Assembly (NCBI GenBank): GCA_037367405.1
Contig: JAZKJV010001874.1
Location: forward strand, 248,001-312,000
Direction: 5' to 3'
Length of the DNA stretch: 64,000 bases
Origin: Ottelia alismoides
Lineage: Eukaryota; Streptophyta; Magnoliopsida; Alismatales; Hydrocharitaceae
Of this stretch, positions 46,852-57,946 are shown in pieces; the stretch's first letter is position 1; every line of letters starts with the position of its first letter. The notes beneath the pieces are model-generated. The model made no database searches. It was not told the DNA's origin and saw nothing but the letters and a program-made list of their open reading frames with translations. The position numbers and the translations under genes are program-made.

Positions 46852-48064
46852 CTCTAAAGTGTCGAGCATCGCAAGATCTAGGTTGGAAAACCCAAACCGA
46901 GTGCAGTGAGCCTGAAAGTAGGAGCCGACAAGATGGTTGACAGAAAGAGCATGGTGGGGGTGGCAGCAACAAGTCTTGTACGGGGAAAGGGAGTTGCATC
47001 AGTGGTGGTGATGGCAATGTCGAGGGTTGCAGCGATGACAAGGAAAGTATGATAGTGGCTTAATTAAGAGGCGATGTCGAGTCAACCAATGATAATAGCT
47101 GAAGCCTCTTGGACAGCCACCAATGGAGCGATCAAATCATCAACGGTGGTATCTCCTTCTATTTTTATTTCTTTCTCATTGTTGATATAGTCGTATTGTG
47201 TTGTGTTGCGAGAGTGGAAGCGGTTCAACATCAGCATGTTTTTTTAAATTCGTGGAGGCCTCCTTTAATTGTTGTTGGTCCCTCATCTCCTTGATGGTTT
47301 AATGCAATGTATCTCACAGATTGGAACATGAGTTAAGAAGATTCGATAATGAATCTTCCATCTCAACATAAATTGATGGAACTTTGTATAGAACTCTCGC
47401 ATCCATCCTTTCTCAAATGTCATAAAAAATAGTAAGATCTTGAGAACAAATTGTAGGTCATGCTTTAATACCCATTCATGCAAAAGAGAGATTTAGGGAT
47501 GGAAAATAAATTTAGGGATGTGAAGGAGAAGAAAGCACTGGTTACATGGGATTTGGGAGAAGCGTTAAGATACAAGTAGGATAGAGACGAAAAGGGGAGG
47601 AGAAGAGGAGAAAAACTCTAATATAATTTAAATTCAACTGTCAGTTAAACAATTGCTCCTAGCTCCTTTATATAAAAGGATGGGATTGCAAAATATGAAT
47701 AATAGGGAAACTAAACTTTGATTTGACTCTTAAATTAATTCAACTAAATAACTAATTAGAACTTAAATAATCTCATTATTGAAATAAAATATAAAATTCT
47801 AAAGGAATTAAATTAGGTGAAAATGATCAAACCCTAACCATACTTTATTTAGACTATAATTGGAGGATGAAAAACCCTGATTTAATATAACCCCTAATTT
47901 TAGCCCCATTTTCAATTCGCGTTGCATCACATATATTAACAAAATGTCAACATAAGATTACAGATTCTAAGAATCAAGAATAATCTTAACATGGTAGACA
48001 ACATTCTCAATGCAAAAAATGTCAATACAGAAAATGACCCCAGTATGGACCAACAAAATGGCCC
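46852..48064. other. no gene recognised
   Basis: Continues the sequence left of 42386. The AT-rich block 47590-47935 contains TTTATATAAAAGG and may be an old LTR, see the findings. No coding region supported. Confidence 0.4.
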
Positions 48065-48540
48065 AATGGATGCAAAGGGATGGATACCGATACGGATATA
48101 GGTATTATCGCATCCTTATCAGTTTTTGAATACGAATACGGATGCGGATACAGAAATTGATGGATATTAAAAACATCTTACCATAACCATAAAAAACAGA
48201 TACGGATGCAAAACAGATAATGATCGCATACGAGTAATGTTAGAATTGGATGGAAAACACATGATATAAATTTACTAAATGTGTTTGTATCATAAAAATT
48301 ATACAAATATGGTAAAAGAAGGTATAGAATTATGTTATATAGGGTTAAAAATAAATCTATAACTATACTTATATATGAAAATAGATATACAGATACGGAT
48401 ACGGATGTTTGCAGATATCGAAATGATATCCATATCCTTATCCATTTTAAAACAGATACGGATACGGATGTCATAATCTGTATAAAACATATATGGCAAC
48501 AGATCAGATACGGATATATCCGTGACCGTTTGCATCCCTA
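48065..48540. mobile_element. hAT-type MITE
   Basis: The left end GGATGCAAAGGG and right end TTGCATCCCTA (TAGGGATGCAA on the other strand) form inverted repeats of the common plant hAT-MITE type. The interior is full of GATACGGATACGGATG and its complement near both ends, so the two halves can pair. No open frame of note. The 8-bp flanks do not match clearly. Confidence 0.65.
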
Positions 48541-48659
48541 ATAGTGTGGCAATAGGTCTCAACTATTTTTAAGTTGCATTTTTGAGACCCACATTCCACC
48601 TCAACCTGAATAACTAATGGCAGTGGGACCTTTCACTAATGACCCTCTTGAGCAGAAAA

Positions 48660-48745
48660 ATGGCAACTACTAGGGTAGGGCTGAGTCTCATCCCGAAGGG
48701 AGTGCAAGAATGAGGTAAGAGACAAGACCCTAGTAGTTCTCCTCT
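48660..48745. repeat. inverted repeat (stem-loop)
   Basis: ACTACTAGGGT (48667-48677) is repeated in reverse as ACCCTAGTAGT (48727-48737), about 50 bases apart. Function unknown. Confidence 0.55.
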
Positions 48746-48964
48746 TTTGGCACCTCTTCTCCTTTGTTTGGGCGAGGAGCATTGAGTTTAAGGTGGAAAA
48801 GTTGTGGGTAAACCACATGTTTCACCACTTCTGTAGGGCCCCGTCAAATCCTTTGATTTTTATTTGAAAAGGAGGGAGCAGCTCAGATGAGAATGAGCTG
48901 AGAATGAGTAGCAAGTCCATAATCAACAAACAATGGGTAGTTCCCAACAGTTTACACAGAGAAC

Positions 48965-49134
48965 CATAGCATGACACTACCAAGTGAAGTCAACCGATGA
49001 TCAACTTATAGCATGACACTGCCAAGTGAGGTCAACTGATGATCAACTTGGTGTACATCACTATTCCACTACCTTGTTCAAGTGAGGTCAACTGATGATC
49101 AACTTGGTGTACATTACTATTCCACTACCTTGTT
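48965..49134. repeat. degenerate tandem repeats
   Basis: CAAGTGAGGTCAACTGATGATCAACTTGGTGTACAT...CTATTCCACTACCTTGTT occurs twice in full (49023-49078, 49079-49134), preceded by two shorter variants beginning TAGCATGACACT. Confidence 0.85.
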
Positions 49135-49671
49135 GGTGCATTGTTTACTGAGAAGCCATTCCTATACTTAGGTTTGCCTATTATATATCCAAGTTGAGCA
49201 TAATATTTAATTACAAAATATATCAAAAAAAAACAAATAGAAAACCTAGAAATTCTGGGGAATCCACTTTCTCAATCAAATCTCTGAGATTGGGACTAGT
49301 ATGTTGCTCATTAACCAACCTCTACCAAGCATGACCGAGTTAAGGGCTACTTCATGGGCCTTTCGCATGGTAAAGAGGAGAGATAGGACAAGCCACATTT
49401 TCCCACTTTCATTTCTAACCATGCTAGAATGTAGGATGCCCCTACCCCTAAAACACATATCAACTGCACCTAAAACTAGAAAAGCTATTTTCTAAATGAG
49501 TTTCCAAAGTTCCCACTCCGTCCGACGTCTAGGTCTTTCATGAGAAGAGACATTGTGGTGATCACATCGAAACTCGTATCTTCAAACAATGAGGAATTCA
49601 GGCAATGAGTCCATAAGGTGAGATGAAACATATGCCCATCAGTCACTCGCTTTGCTCCTTTCATGCATATG
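49135..49671. other. no gene recognised
   Basis: Flank of the nested LTR elements; short open frames only. Confidence 0.5.
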
Positions 49672-50023
49672 TGTTGGAGTATTTGGTTGTGCGCCATTAT
49701 GATGTAGTCGGGTAAATAGAAACCTCCAGGATCCATTTGCCCCATCCATGTGGTTAGTCCCACATCTACCAGTGGCGGGACTTGGAGGCTTTGTGGAGGC
49801 TATATAAGGAGCCCCAAACCTCTGAGGAGGCTATATAAGGAGCCTCATGTATCTATTGAAAAAGTTGAATAGACTATCAGTCCTCTGAGGCGTTCTCCCG
49901 TGGTTTCATCCCGCTCCTTAGGGAGTAGGGTTGCACGTAAAAATTCTTTGTATTCTTCAAGTTTATCTTTCTACATTTATGCTTTATTTATCATTTCGAT
50001 TCCACATTCTCTATTTTCTAACA
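49672..50023 (+). repeat. outer element 5' LTR (352 bp)
   Basis: TGTTGGAGTATTT...TTTTCTAACA. Contains a 31-bp tandem duplication of the TATA region (AGGCTATATAAGGAGCC at 49796 and 49827). The 3' LTR has only one copy of this, so the duplication arose after insertion or in one lineage. Confidence 0.88.
49800..49838 (+). promoter_or_regulatory. duplicated TATA box in the outer LTR
   Basis: CTATATAAGG occurs at 49800 and 49831 in identical surroundings. Likely core promoter of the non-autonomous element. Confidence 0.55.
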
Positions 50024-50035
50024 TGGTATCAGAGC
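50024..50035 (+). other. primer-binding site (outer element)
   Basis: TGGTATCAGAGC directly after the LTR, initiator Met-tRNA type, the same as in the copia elements. Confidence 0.9.
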
Positions 50036-50870
50036 ATGTTCGATTCTCGAGGAATTATTCTTGAAATTTTATTTTGTTGTCTTCCTCTTCGAGATTCAAT
50101 TATTAGAGCATGTGAGATTCTTGCTTGAAGATGGTTAAGATTTATTCGAGTTCCAGATTCGATTCTAGGATTTCATGATACCCTAATGTGTTTGATTCTA
50201 TCGCTGTAGCGATCTCCAGAGTTGTTGATCCTCCAGGAACACATGCGACGCTCCTCCAACCGCAACTTCCAACTGCGATGTCGGTTGTCAGATCTCCAAG
50301 CAGGAGATGGCATGACATCGAAATCCCCCTTAAGCTCTCATGCGCTCTCCTGCTCGTCGAGTTCCTCTCCAAATCGCACCTCACTCCGAGCGACCCCACG
50401 ACGCTCCCCTCCAGATCATGCAGAGACTTTGGTTGCAAAGAAGGCGCCTCCATCTCGTGCGCGACAAAGCTCCATGCGCCTCCAGATCCATGCATCGAGT
50501 CCAAACTCTCCAGCCGAAACACAGATACGCGCAGAACTCCCCGTTGGCGACGCAGATCCAATTCCAACGGCGACAGCAGGCCCCTCCAGGACGATCGTCA
50601 CCGCGCAGGCAGCACATCACCCAGGCAGAGCCCCGGCTTCATCCCAGTCGATCTCCATCCCAGGCGGCGCGTCTCAGCCCTGCTGCTCCTCCAGCATGCA
50701 GTGAGCCTGGCTCCAAGCGAAGCCCATCGACATCCTCCCCCTTTGCTTCTCCAGGCGGAGGCGCCTTCACGAGCGGGCAGCGAAGGAGAAGTTCCCACCC
50801 ATCAGGGGCGGTGGGCATTTGCGAGAAATGTTTCCCAAGTTGGGAACCCTAGCCCGGGAGGGTTGCCTTT
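50036..50870 (+). other. GC-rich internal leader of the outer element
   Basis: 50190-50790 is GC-rich and open on both strands: plus 50188-50892, 234 codons, rich in Ser/Pro/Arg; minus 50567-50142. No domain recognised. It may be captured host sequence or simply low-complexity leader. I do not call it a gene. Confidence 0.5.
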
Positions 50871-51062
50871 TAAAAAAAGAGGCCCAACATGAGAAAGGAA
50901 AGATGACCCCTTTTGCCTTCAAAAAAAACTGCTGCAAGTTGGCTTGTTGGGCCGTGCATAAAAAAAGGGAAGTGAAGGGCCTGATTGACAAAAAAAGAAG
51001 CCTGCTAGTTAAAAAAAGGCACGTACATAAAAAAAGGGGTCATATGCAATTCCAAAAAAAGA
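50871..51062 (+). repeat. series of A7-A8 tracts
   Basis: Seven runs of seven or eight A, each followed by G or C and spaced about 20-50 bases, lie between the GC-rich leader and the duplicated part. Confidence 0.8.
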
Positions 51063-51165
51063 ATATTGCAAAAGCCTTGGAAAATGAATGAAACATCTTA
51101 TAAAAAATGTTTCAAAATGATTGAGAAAGCTGAAAAAAATAATTATCGGCTAAGAGTTTTCATGA

Positions 51166-52769
51166 TGTTTTCCCCATGTCATTGTCTTCTCCCAATATTG
51201 TCGATGTTCATTTTCCAACAAGTATGGGAGAAAGAGGGAGTATTGTATAGAGTCATGGGTCTTCTTCAGATTCAGATTCTTCAGACCAGTCGGATTGTTC
51301 AGACTCTGCAGGGATCAATTGATATTCAGACTCGACGTCAGATATTTCTGAGTCTTCAGTTTCAGACACGCACATGTATGCGATCTTTTCAGATGTGCAC
51401 ATGTTTGTCATCTTTTGTTCTGGTCCCCATCAGTCTTGTTTTGTTGGTCAGAGTTTTCCTGTGAGCCATAAGGACTCCAGAGTAGAGGACCATTCCCTAT
51501 GCCATGTTGGCAAGGGTTTTCATGTGGTATCATAGGGACTCCAGAGTAGAGTACCATTCACTGTGCCAGATGGGAAAAACCCAGCTCTCCAACGAGGAGA
51601 CTTCTTCATACTCCATTTTCCAGTGACTATGGACTCCGACGAGGATTGCACTTCCACGGCCTTTTCAGTTCGGCCCTTTTCAGAGATCGAGCAGTTGTCC
51701 ACATTGTTGTGGCAGGTCAGAGTACTCCAACGAGGAGACTCATTTCAGTTGCATTGACTCGGACAAGCGCAGTATAAAGCACATGCTCTCCGACGAGGAG
51801 ATTCAGTTGACTCACACTCCAGCAAGTTCGTCCTCCTCACCTGCACAGCAGGAAAAGCACCAACCTCGACAGCATCCGACAGTTGTACGCGTTGAGTTGA
51901 TATTATCTGTAATGTCATGTAGCATGAATAGCATGAAAAGCTGTAAAAAATGATGAACGGCTTACAAAAACATGTGTGAAGGCTATTCAAAAAATGAATG
52001 AGATAGACACAAAAAAATCATATGTGATGTTTCCCCATATTTGTTGTCTTCTCCCAACTTGGTCAATGTTTGTCATTCCGATCAATATGGGAGAAAAGGG
52101 GAGTATTATGTAGAGTCACATGCCAGATTGTCAGATTTTTTAGATTCTCCAGATTCAGAGATTCCAGAGGCCATTCAGCTTCCAGATTTTACATTTCAAA
52201 TATTCAGACTCGACGTCAGATGTTTCCAAGTCTTCAGTTTCAGGCACTTGTATGGCATCATTGTTTGTGGTCCTCATCAATCTTCTTACTCAGCCAGAGT
52301 TTTCATGTGTGTCATAGGGACTCCATAGTAGAGTATCATTCCCTATGCCATGTGGGCTAGGGTTTTCAAGTGGTTTCATAGGGACTCCATAGTAGAGTAC
52401 CATTCTCTGTGCTAGATGGGAGAGACCCAGTTCTCCGACGAGGAGACTTCTTCATACTCCATTCTCCAGCGATCATGGACTCCGACGAGGATTGCACTCC
52501 ATGGCTTTTCAGTTCGGTCCTTTCAGAGATGGAGCAGTTGTCCATATGTTGTGGCAGGCCAAAGTTCTCCGTGTAGAGACTCACTTCCAGTTGTAGTGAC
52601 TCTGACAGGTGCAGTACAGAGCACATGCTCTCCGACGAAGAGATTCAGTTAACTCACACTCCAGTATGTTCGTCCTCCTCACCTGCACGGCATGAGAAGC
52701 ACCGTCTTCGATAGCATCCGACAGTTGTGCGCGTTGAGTTGATATTGTCTGTAACGTCATGTAGCATGA
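51166..52769 (+). repeat. internal tandem duplication, two units of about 750 bp
   Basis: Unit 1 is 51166-51927 and unit 2 is 52025-52769. Shared landmarks in order: TGTCTTCTCCCAA, TATGGGAGAAA, AGACTCGACGTCAGAT, CATAGGGACTCCA.AGTAGAGTA, ACGAGGAGACTTCTTCATAC, CATCCGACAGTTGT.CGCGTTGAGTTGAT and GTCATGTAGCATGA. The units are diverged, so the duplication is old. Confidence 0.88.
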
Positions 52770-52827
52770 GTTAAGTTTCTTTCTGTTTGTCCAAACTGAG
52801 AATTGCATGCTCCGGCTTGAGGGGGAG

Positions 52828-52900
52828 TATTGGAGTATTTAGTTGTGCGCCCATTATGATGTAGATGGGTAAATGGATACCTCCAGGATCCATTAACCCC
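52828..52900 (+). repeat. outer element 3' LTR, first part
   Basis: Starts TATTGGAGTATTT (TG changed to TA) after polypurine tract 52818-52827 and matches 49672 onward. Broken at 52900 by element 3. Confidence 0.88.
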
Positions 52901-53044
52901 TGTAGAGATATATTTATGTTATTTGTATTGTTTCGTATTTTCTTTCTTCTTATGAACTCTTTATGCAATTTACCCATAGGCTACTCTCCTATATCAGAGA
53001 GCCTAGGGTTTATGGAATAGATAACTTTTCCTATTTTCCCAACA
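52901..53044 (+). repeat. element 3 5' LTR (144 bp)
   Basis: TGTAGAGATATAT...TTCCCAACA. The TATA region is altered (CTATATCAGAGAG). Confidence 0.92.
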
Positions 53045-53056
53045 TGGTATCAGAGC
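53045..53056 (+). other. primer-binding site (element 3)
   Basis: TGGTATCAGAGC directly after the 5' LTR. Confidence 0.93.
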
Positions 53057-53524
53057 CGTGGTCCTAGACCGGAGCTTCTGTACCGAAACCCTAAACCTAA
53101 CCCCCACCGCAAGCCTCTTCTCCCTGCGTCGGCCCTCCTCCCAGCGCCGTGCCTCCTCCTTCCCTTTCTACGTAGTTTACGTGTCGCGCCTCCCAGCGCT
53201 GCGCTCGGACCGCACCTCCCCGTGCTGCGTCACGAGCAGCACCCCGTGTTGTGCTCCGCCTTCCTACGTTGTTGTATCGTGCTGCACCCCAGGCCGCACC
53301 TCGGTTTTCGTGCCGCCTAGGCTTCCCCCGCTGAGGTCATTGCTGCCTTTGGTTCCCGTGGGTGACACCTCGACTTCTTGAAGCATCGTTGTTGCATAAG
53401 GTTCTCGTCGAACCTTCCATTTGATGGGTTTGGTTGCTTGAGTCTACACATGTAACCGAACCTATGAATGTCAGTGTAAGACAAAAATCTGTCCAGTCTA
53501 CAACCCTAGTCTTCTATTATCATT

Positions 53525-56500
53525 ATGTCAGAAAGCAAGGCCCATAATCCCTCCACAGGCGCTTTCAGAGGTCATGCGCCTATTGTGAAGCTGAACGGGT
53601 CAAATTATGAACTGTGGGCTATGTAGTTCATGAGTATGATGAAGTCTACTGGTAGAAACACATTCTTACTGAGGAAGAGCCTGCTGAGAAGACCGGGGTT
53701 AATGCCTCATGGGAGGCGGATGATGCATACGCCAATGTTTGGCTATCAGGCACATTAGCAATTGAGATTGCAAATGATATTCTCCATCAGTCACTACAAA
53801 AGCAATGTGGGATATTCTTGCTGTTATCTATTCACATGCAAAGAATGAGACGAAGATTCTACAACTCCAGCATGACATCTTCACAATCAAGCATAATGGA
53901 CGGCCTCTACACTCGTTATACGCATCTTTATGTGGAATGTTCGAGAAGCTATATAGCTTCATGTCTCTCACATCTACTCCTGAGCAGCAAAAGATCTACA
54001 GGAATGCCACTATGGTTGGTGTATTCCTGATAGCCCTTGATCCAGAGTACGAGGTGGTACATTCCCAGATCTTGGCATATTCCACTATTCCTCCTATGGA
54101 GGAAACTTTTCGCATACTCAATCGTATTACTGTTCCCTCATCTATTGCCAATCAGACATCCTCAGCAATAGCAGCATCTCGAGGTCGCGGGGGTCATCCT
54201 CAGTTTCATGGTCGTGGACCTCCCGGCAGAGGGAGTCGTGTTCGCCAACCATGTACTTTCTGTCATCGTTCTGAACATACTGAGGACACATGCTACTCCA
54301 AGCATGGATTCTCTGCTTTTGCACGAGTGGTTGAACAGATTGAACCCCCATCTGCATCTTCTTTGGATCAATGTTTTGATGATCTTGTAGCTCATTTGAG
54401 GGCATTATCCCTCCATCTGGTCCTGTGACACCCTCGCCAACCTCTGAGAGTCATTCTGATGTAGTAGCTTCAGCATCCTCCAGTACCTCAGGTAGTACTT
54501 ACGCACTCATTAGCAGTAGTGGATCTAATACTATATAGTGGATTATGGACTCTGGTGCCACATATCATCTGTGTGGAGACAGGGGTCAACTTACAACCTA
54601 CAGACAGGTTTCTCTAGGAGGTACTATGGTTATTGCTGATGGGGCACACTCCCCGATTAGTGGTCAAGGGGAGATTAGCCTGACACTATCTATGCATCTC
54701 AAGAATGTGTTGCATGCACCTAATTTTTCTACGAATTTGTTATCAATTAGCCATATTACGAAGGATTTATATTTGTCGAGCAATTTTTTATCCATCTTCT
54801 CTCACTTTTCAGGACATCCTTATGGCAACGTGATTGGGTGTGGTCGTGAGCAGAGTGGACTGTATCGCCTAGTTTGAACTCCATATGCCGGAATCTCCTC
54901 TCTACCCGCTGGACCTGTCACACCATTTATGTGGCACCTGTGCTTCGATCATCTACCGCTTCAGAAACTGTGTCATGTTTTACCCCAGGTTTTGCCTCAC
55001 ACGTCCTTTCAATGTAAGGCTTGTCAGTTGGGAAAGCATCATCGGTCTACCTTTCCCAGTCGTCAGAGTCGGAGCAGTAGCTCCATTTTTGAGTTGTTTC
55101 ATGTTGACATTTGGAGTCCTAGTCGTGTCCCTGATCATCAAGGGCACATGTTTTATAGTCATTATTGATGATTTTTCTCACCTGTCTTGGGTCTTTTTAT
55201 TAAAAAATAAATCTGAAGCTGGGAATATTATCATAAATTTCAGAAATGAAGTTCGTAATGTCTTTTCTGCATCTGTGAAAATTGTGAGAACCGATAATGC
55301 CTTGGAATTTTGTACTAATACTCTCTCAAATTAGTTTTCTACCCAAGGAATTATTCACCAAACATCTTGTGCATATACTTCCCAACAAAATGGAGTTGCA
55401 GAAAGGAAACACGTCATTTACTTGATGTCACTAGGACGCTTCTCATACAGAGTCGTGTCCCTCATTCTTTCGGGGGCAATGTTGTACTAACAGCATGCTA
55501 TCTCATTAATCGCATGCCGTCGTCTGTCTTAGGTGAGAAGATTCCTTTTTCTCTGACTTTTCCGAAAAAGGAATTGTTCTCACTTACCCCACGTGTGTTT
55601 GGCTCGGTTGCCTTTGTCCACTAGTTGTATCCAGGTATTGACAAGCTCTCTCTTAGAGTTGTCAAGTGTTTTTTCGTCGGGTACTCCAGGACACAAAAAT
55701 GCTACATGTGTTATGATCCGATGGGTAGGAAATATTATGTTAGTGCCGATGTCACCTTTTTTGAGTCCGTTATGTACTTCTCCCCTGCAGGTAATCGATT
55801 GGTGTCTTCAGACACTGATGAAGCCATAAACATGCCGCCACCACCACCTCCTACACCTTTACCACCGTCACCACCACTACCTACACCACCTGCACTTCCT
55901 ATTACGGTTCTTGTTCCACCATTGCCTCACCACTATACTCGTCGGCCCGCTTCTGCTCATGGTCACCGCTTATCATCTAGCTCACAAGAGGTATGTCTTG
56001 AGAATATAATTTCTAATGATGGATCTAATGGTTTACTTGAGCAGCATGTGTTACAGGGGACAGATGAATAGGCCATTAATTTGGATCTACCTATTGCGCT
56101 TCGGAAACAGAAGCGTAGCTGTGTGTCATATCCTATAGCATCAACGGTTTCTTTTGATCGTCAATCTGGTAAATTCAGGAATTTTGCTATTGCACTATCT
56201 TTCGTGGACATTCCACGGAATTACCTAAATGCATTGAAGGACAGTCGATGGTGCTTAGCTATGGAAGAAGATATGGTTGCTCTTCAGTCAAGAGGTACCT
56301 GGAGCCTTGTCCCTGCACCTACTGGTGTGTCTATAGTGAGTTGTAAGTGGGAGTTCACAGTTAAGCAAAATGCAGATGGCAGCATTGACAGATACATGGC
56401 ATGCTCGGTTGCCCTTGGGCTTACATAGACATATGGGGTTGATTATCTTGATACATTCTAACATGTTGCTTGTCATTCCACCTTACGAATCCTTCTTTCT

Positions 56501-57753
56501 GTTACAGCTATTCAAGATTGGCCATTGTTTCAGTTAGATGTTAAGAATGCATTTCTATATGGTGATTTGCAGGAGGAAGTCTACATGCAACAGCCACTTG
56601 ATTTTGCTGTTGAGGAGGAGTATTCAAAGGTGTGTATACTTCATAAAGCAATCTATGGCCATAAACAGAGCCCTAGAGCTTGGTTCCATAAGCTTTTAGA
56701 CTTGTTTGAAAAATAGGGGTATAAACGCTCTAATGCAAATCATTCCCGCTTTATACAAAAAACATCCAGAGGTATGATTGCAATTATGGTGTATGTAGAT
56801 GATGTCCTGATTACAAGTGACAACATACAAGGAATCCGGAGGGCGAAAGAAATGTTGGGTCGTGAATTTGTCACACAAGGATCTTGGAGTCCTTAGGTAT
56901 TTTCTGGGATTGGAGTTCGCCAGAAATCCACAAGGACTTGTCATGACTCATGACCCAGAGGAAATATGTCACCGACTTGCTAAGTGAAATAGGAATGCTT
57001 GGATGTCGACCTGCCCCTACACCTATGGATCCAAGCATGAAATTATATAATGATGATACTGATGAGGTGGATAGGAGGAGATACCGAGAATTGGTAGGAA
57101 AACTTCTTTATTTTACCATTACCAGACCCGATATTTCTTTTGTTTTTAGTCGGGTGAGCTAGTTCGTGGAGCAACCACGTCAGGTACATATGGATGTTGT
57201 ACATATGATACTCATGTACCTTAAATCATCTCCAAGTGCAGGTCTATTGTTCAAGAAAGACAAGGAGATCACTATTTCAACATGCGTAGACGTAGACTAT
57301 GCACGGTGTCCTAAGGATTGGAAGTCCACCACTGGATTTGTTGTATATGTTGAAGACTCACTTGTCTCATAAAGGAGCAGGAAGCAAACTGTTGTAGCAA
57401 GATCCAGTGTTGAGTCTGAATATAGGGCTATGGCCCAGGTTAGTACAGAAATGATGTGGGTGAAAGTCGTCCTTACATATCTATATGTACAGGTCCCACT
57501 TCCTATGACACTGGAATGTGACAATCAAGCTGCTATATTTATTGCTAATAATCCAGCATTTTATGAACGAACCAAGAACATTGAGGTTGATTGTCACTAT
57601 ATACAAGATATGATTCATAAGGGCTTTATTTCCACATCTCATGTTAGCTCAGGGGACCAGACTGCAGATATTTTCACCAAGGCGTTACTTAGAGGATTAT
57701 TCCTGAAGTGCTCCTCCAAGCTGAGCATGATCGATATCTATGCTCCATCTTGA
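53525..57753 (+). pseudogene. copia gag-pol, broken (element 3)
   Basis: ATG at 53525 (MSESKAHNPS). Stops and frameshifts from the start: TAG at 53622 in place of a Gln codon, base loss near 53655 and 53800, and a stop near 54428. The zinc knuckle CTFCHRSEHTEDTC has lost a Gly. Protease DSGATYHLC at about 54550. Integrase DIWSPSRVPDHQGH and RTDNALEFCT, with a TAG at 55333. RT VYVDDVLITSDN near 56794, after a TAG at 56715. RNase H VDVDYARCPKDWKSTTG. Ends IDIYAPS and stop at 57751-57753. All domains are present but none is in one clean frame. Confidence 0.93.
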
Positions 57754-57761
57754 GGGGGGAG

Positions 57762-57791
57762 TGCAGAGATATATTTTATGTTATTTGTATT
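57762..57791 (+). repeat. element 3 3' LTR, first part
   Basis: TGCAGAGATATATTTTATG follows the polypurine tract. It ends with GTATT, the target duplicated by element 4. Confidence 0.9.
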
Positions 57792-57939
57792 TGTTGGGAA
57801 AAGTGAATGAGTTGTTTATTCCATGAACCCTAGGCTCTCTTATATAGGAGAGTAGCCTATGGGTAAATTACATAAAACATACTAAGAGGAAAACAAAATA
57901 ACGAAAAGTACAGAACTACTCTTATTGTATACGTTAACA
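57792..57939 (-). repeat. element 4 3' LTR (148 bp)
   Basis: Plus strand TGTTGGGAAAAGTGAATGAG...GTTAACA. Identical to 62751-62898. Confidence 0.97.
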
Positions 57940-57946
57940 CTCCCCC

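Noticed and set aside
50188..50892. 234-codon open frame in the outer LTR element
   Set aside because: Ser/Pro/Arg-rich with no domain, open on the opposite strand too. Kept only as a described leader.
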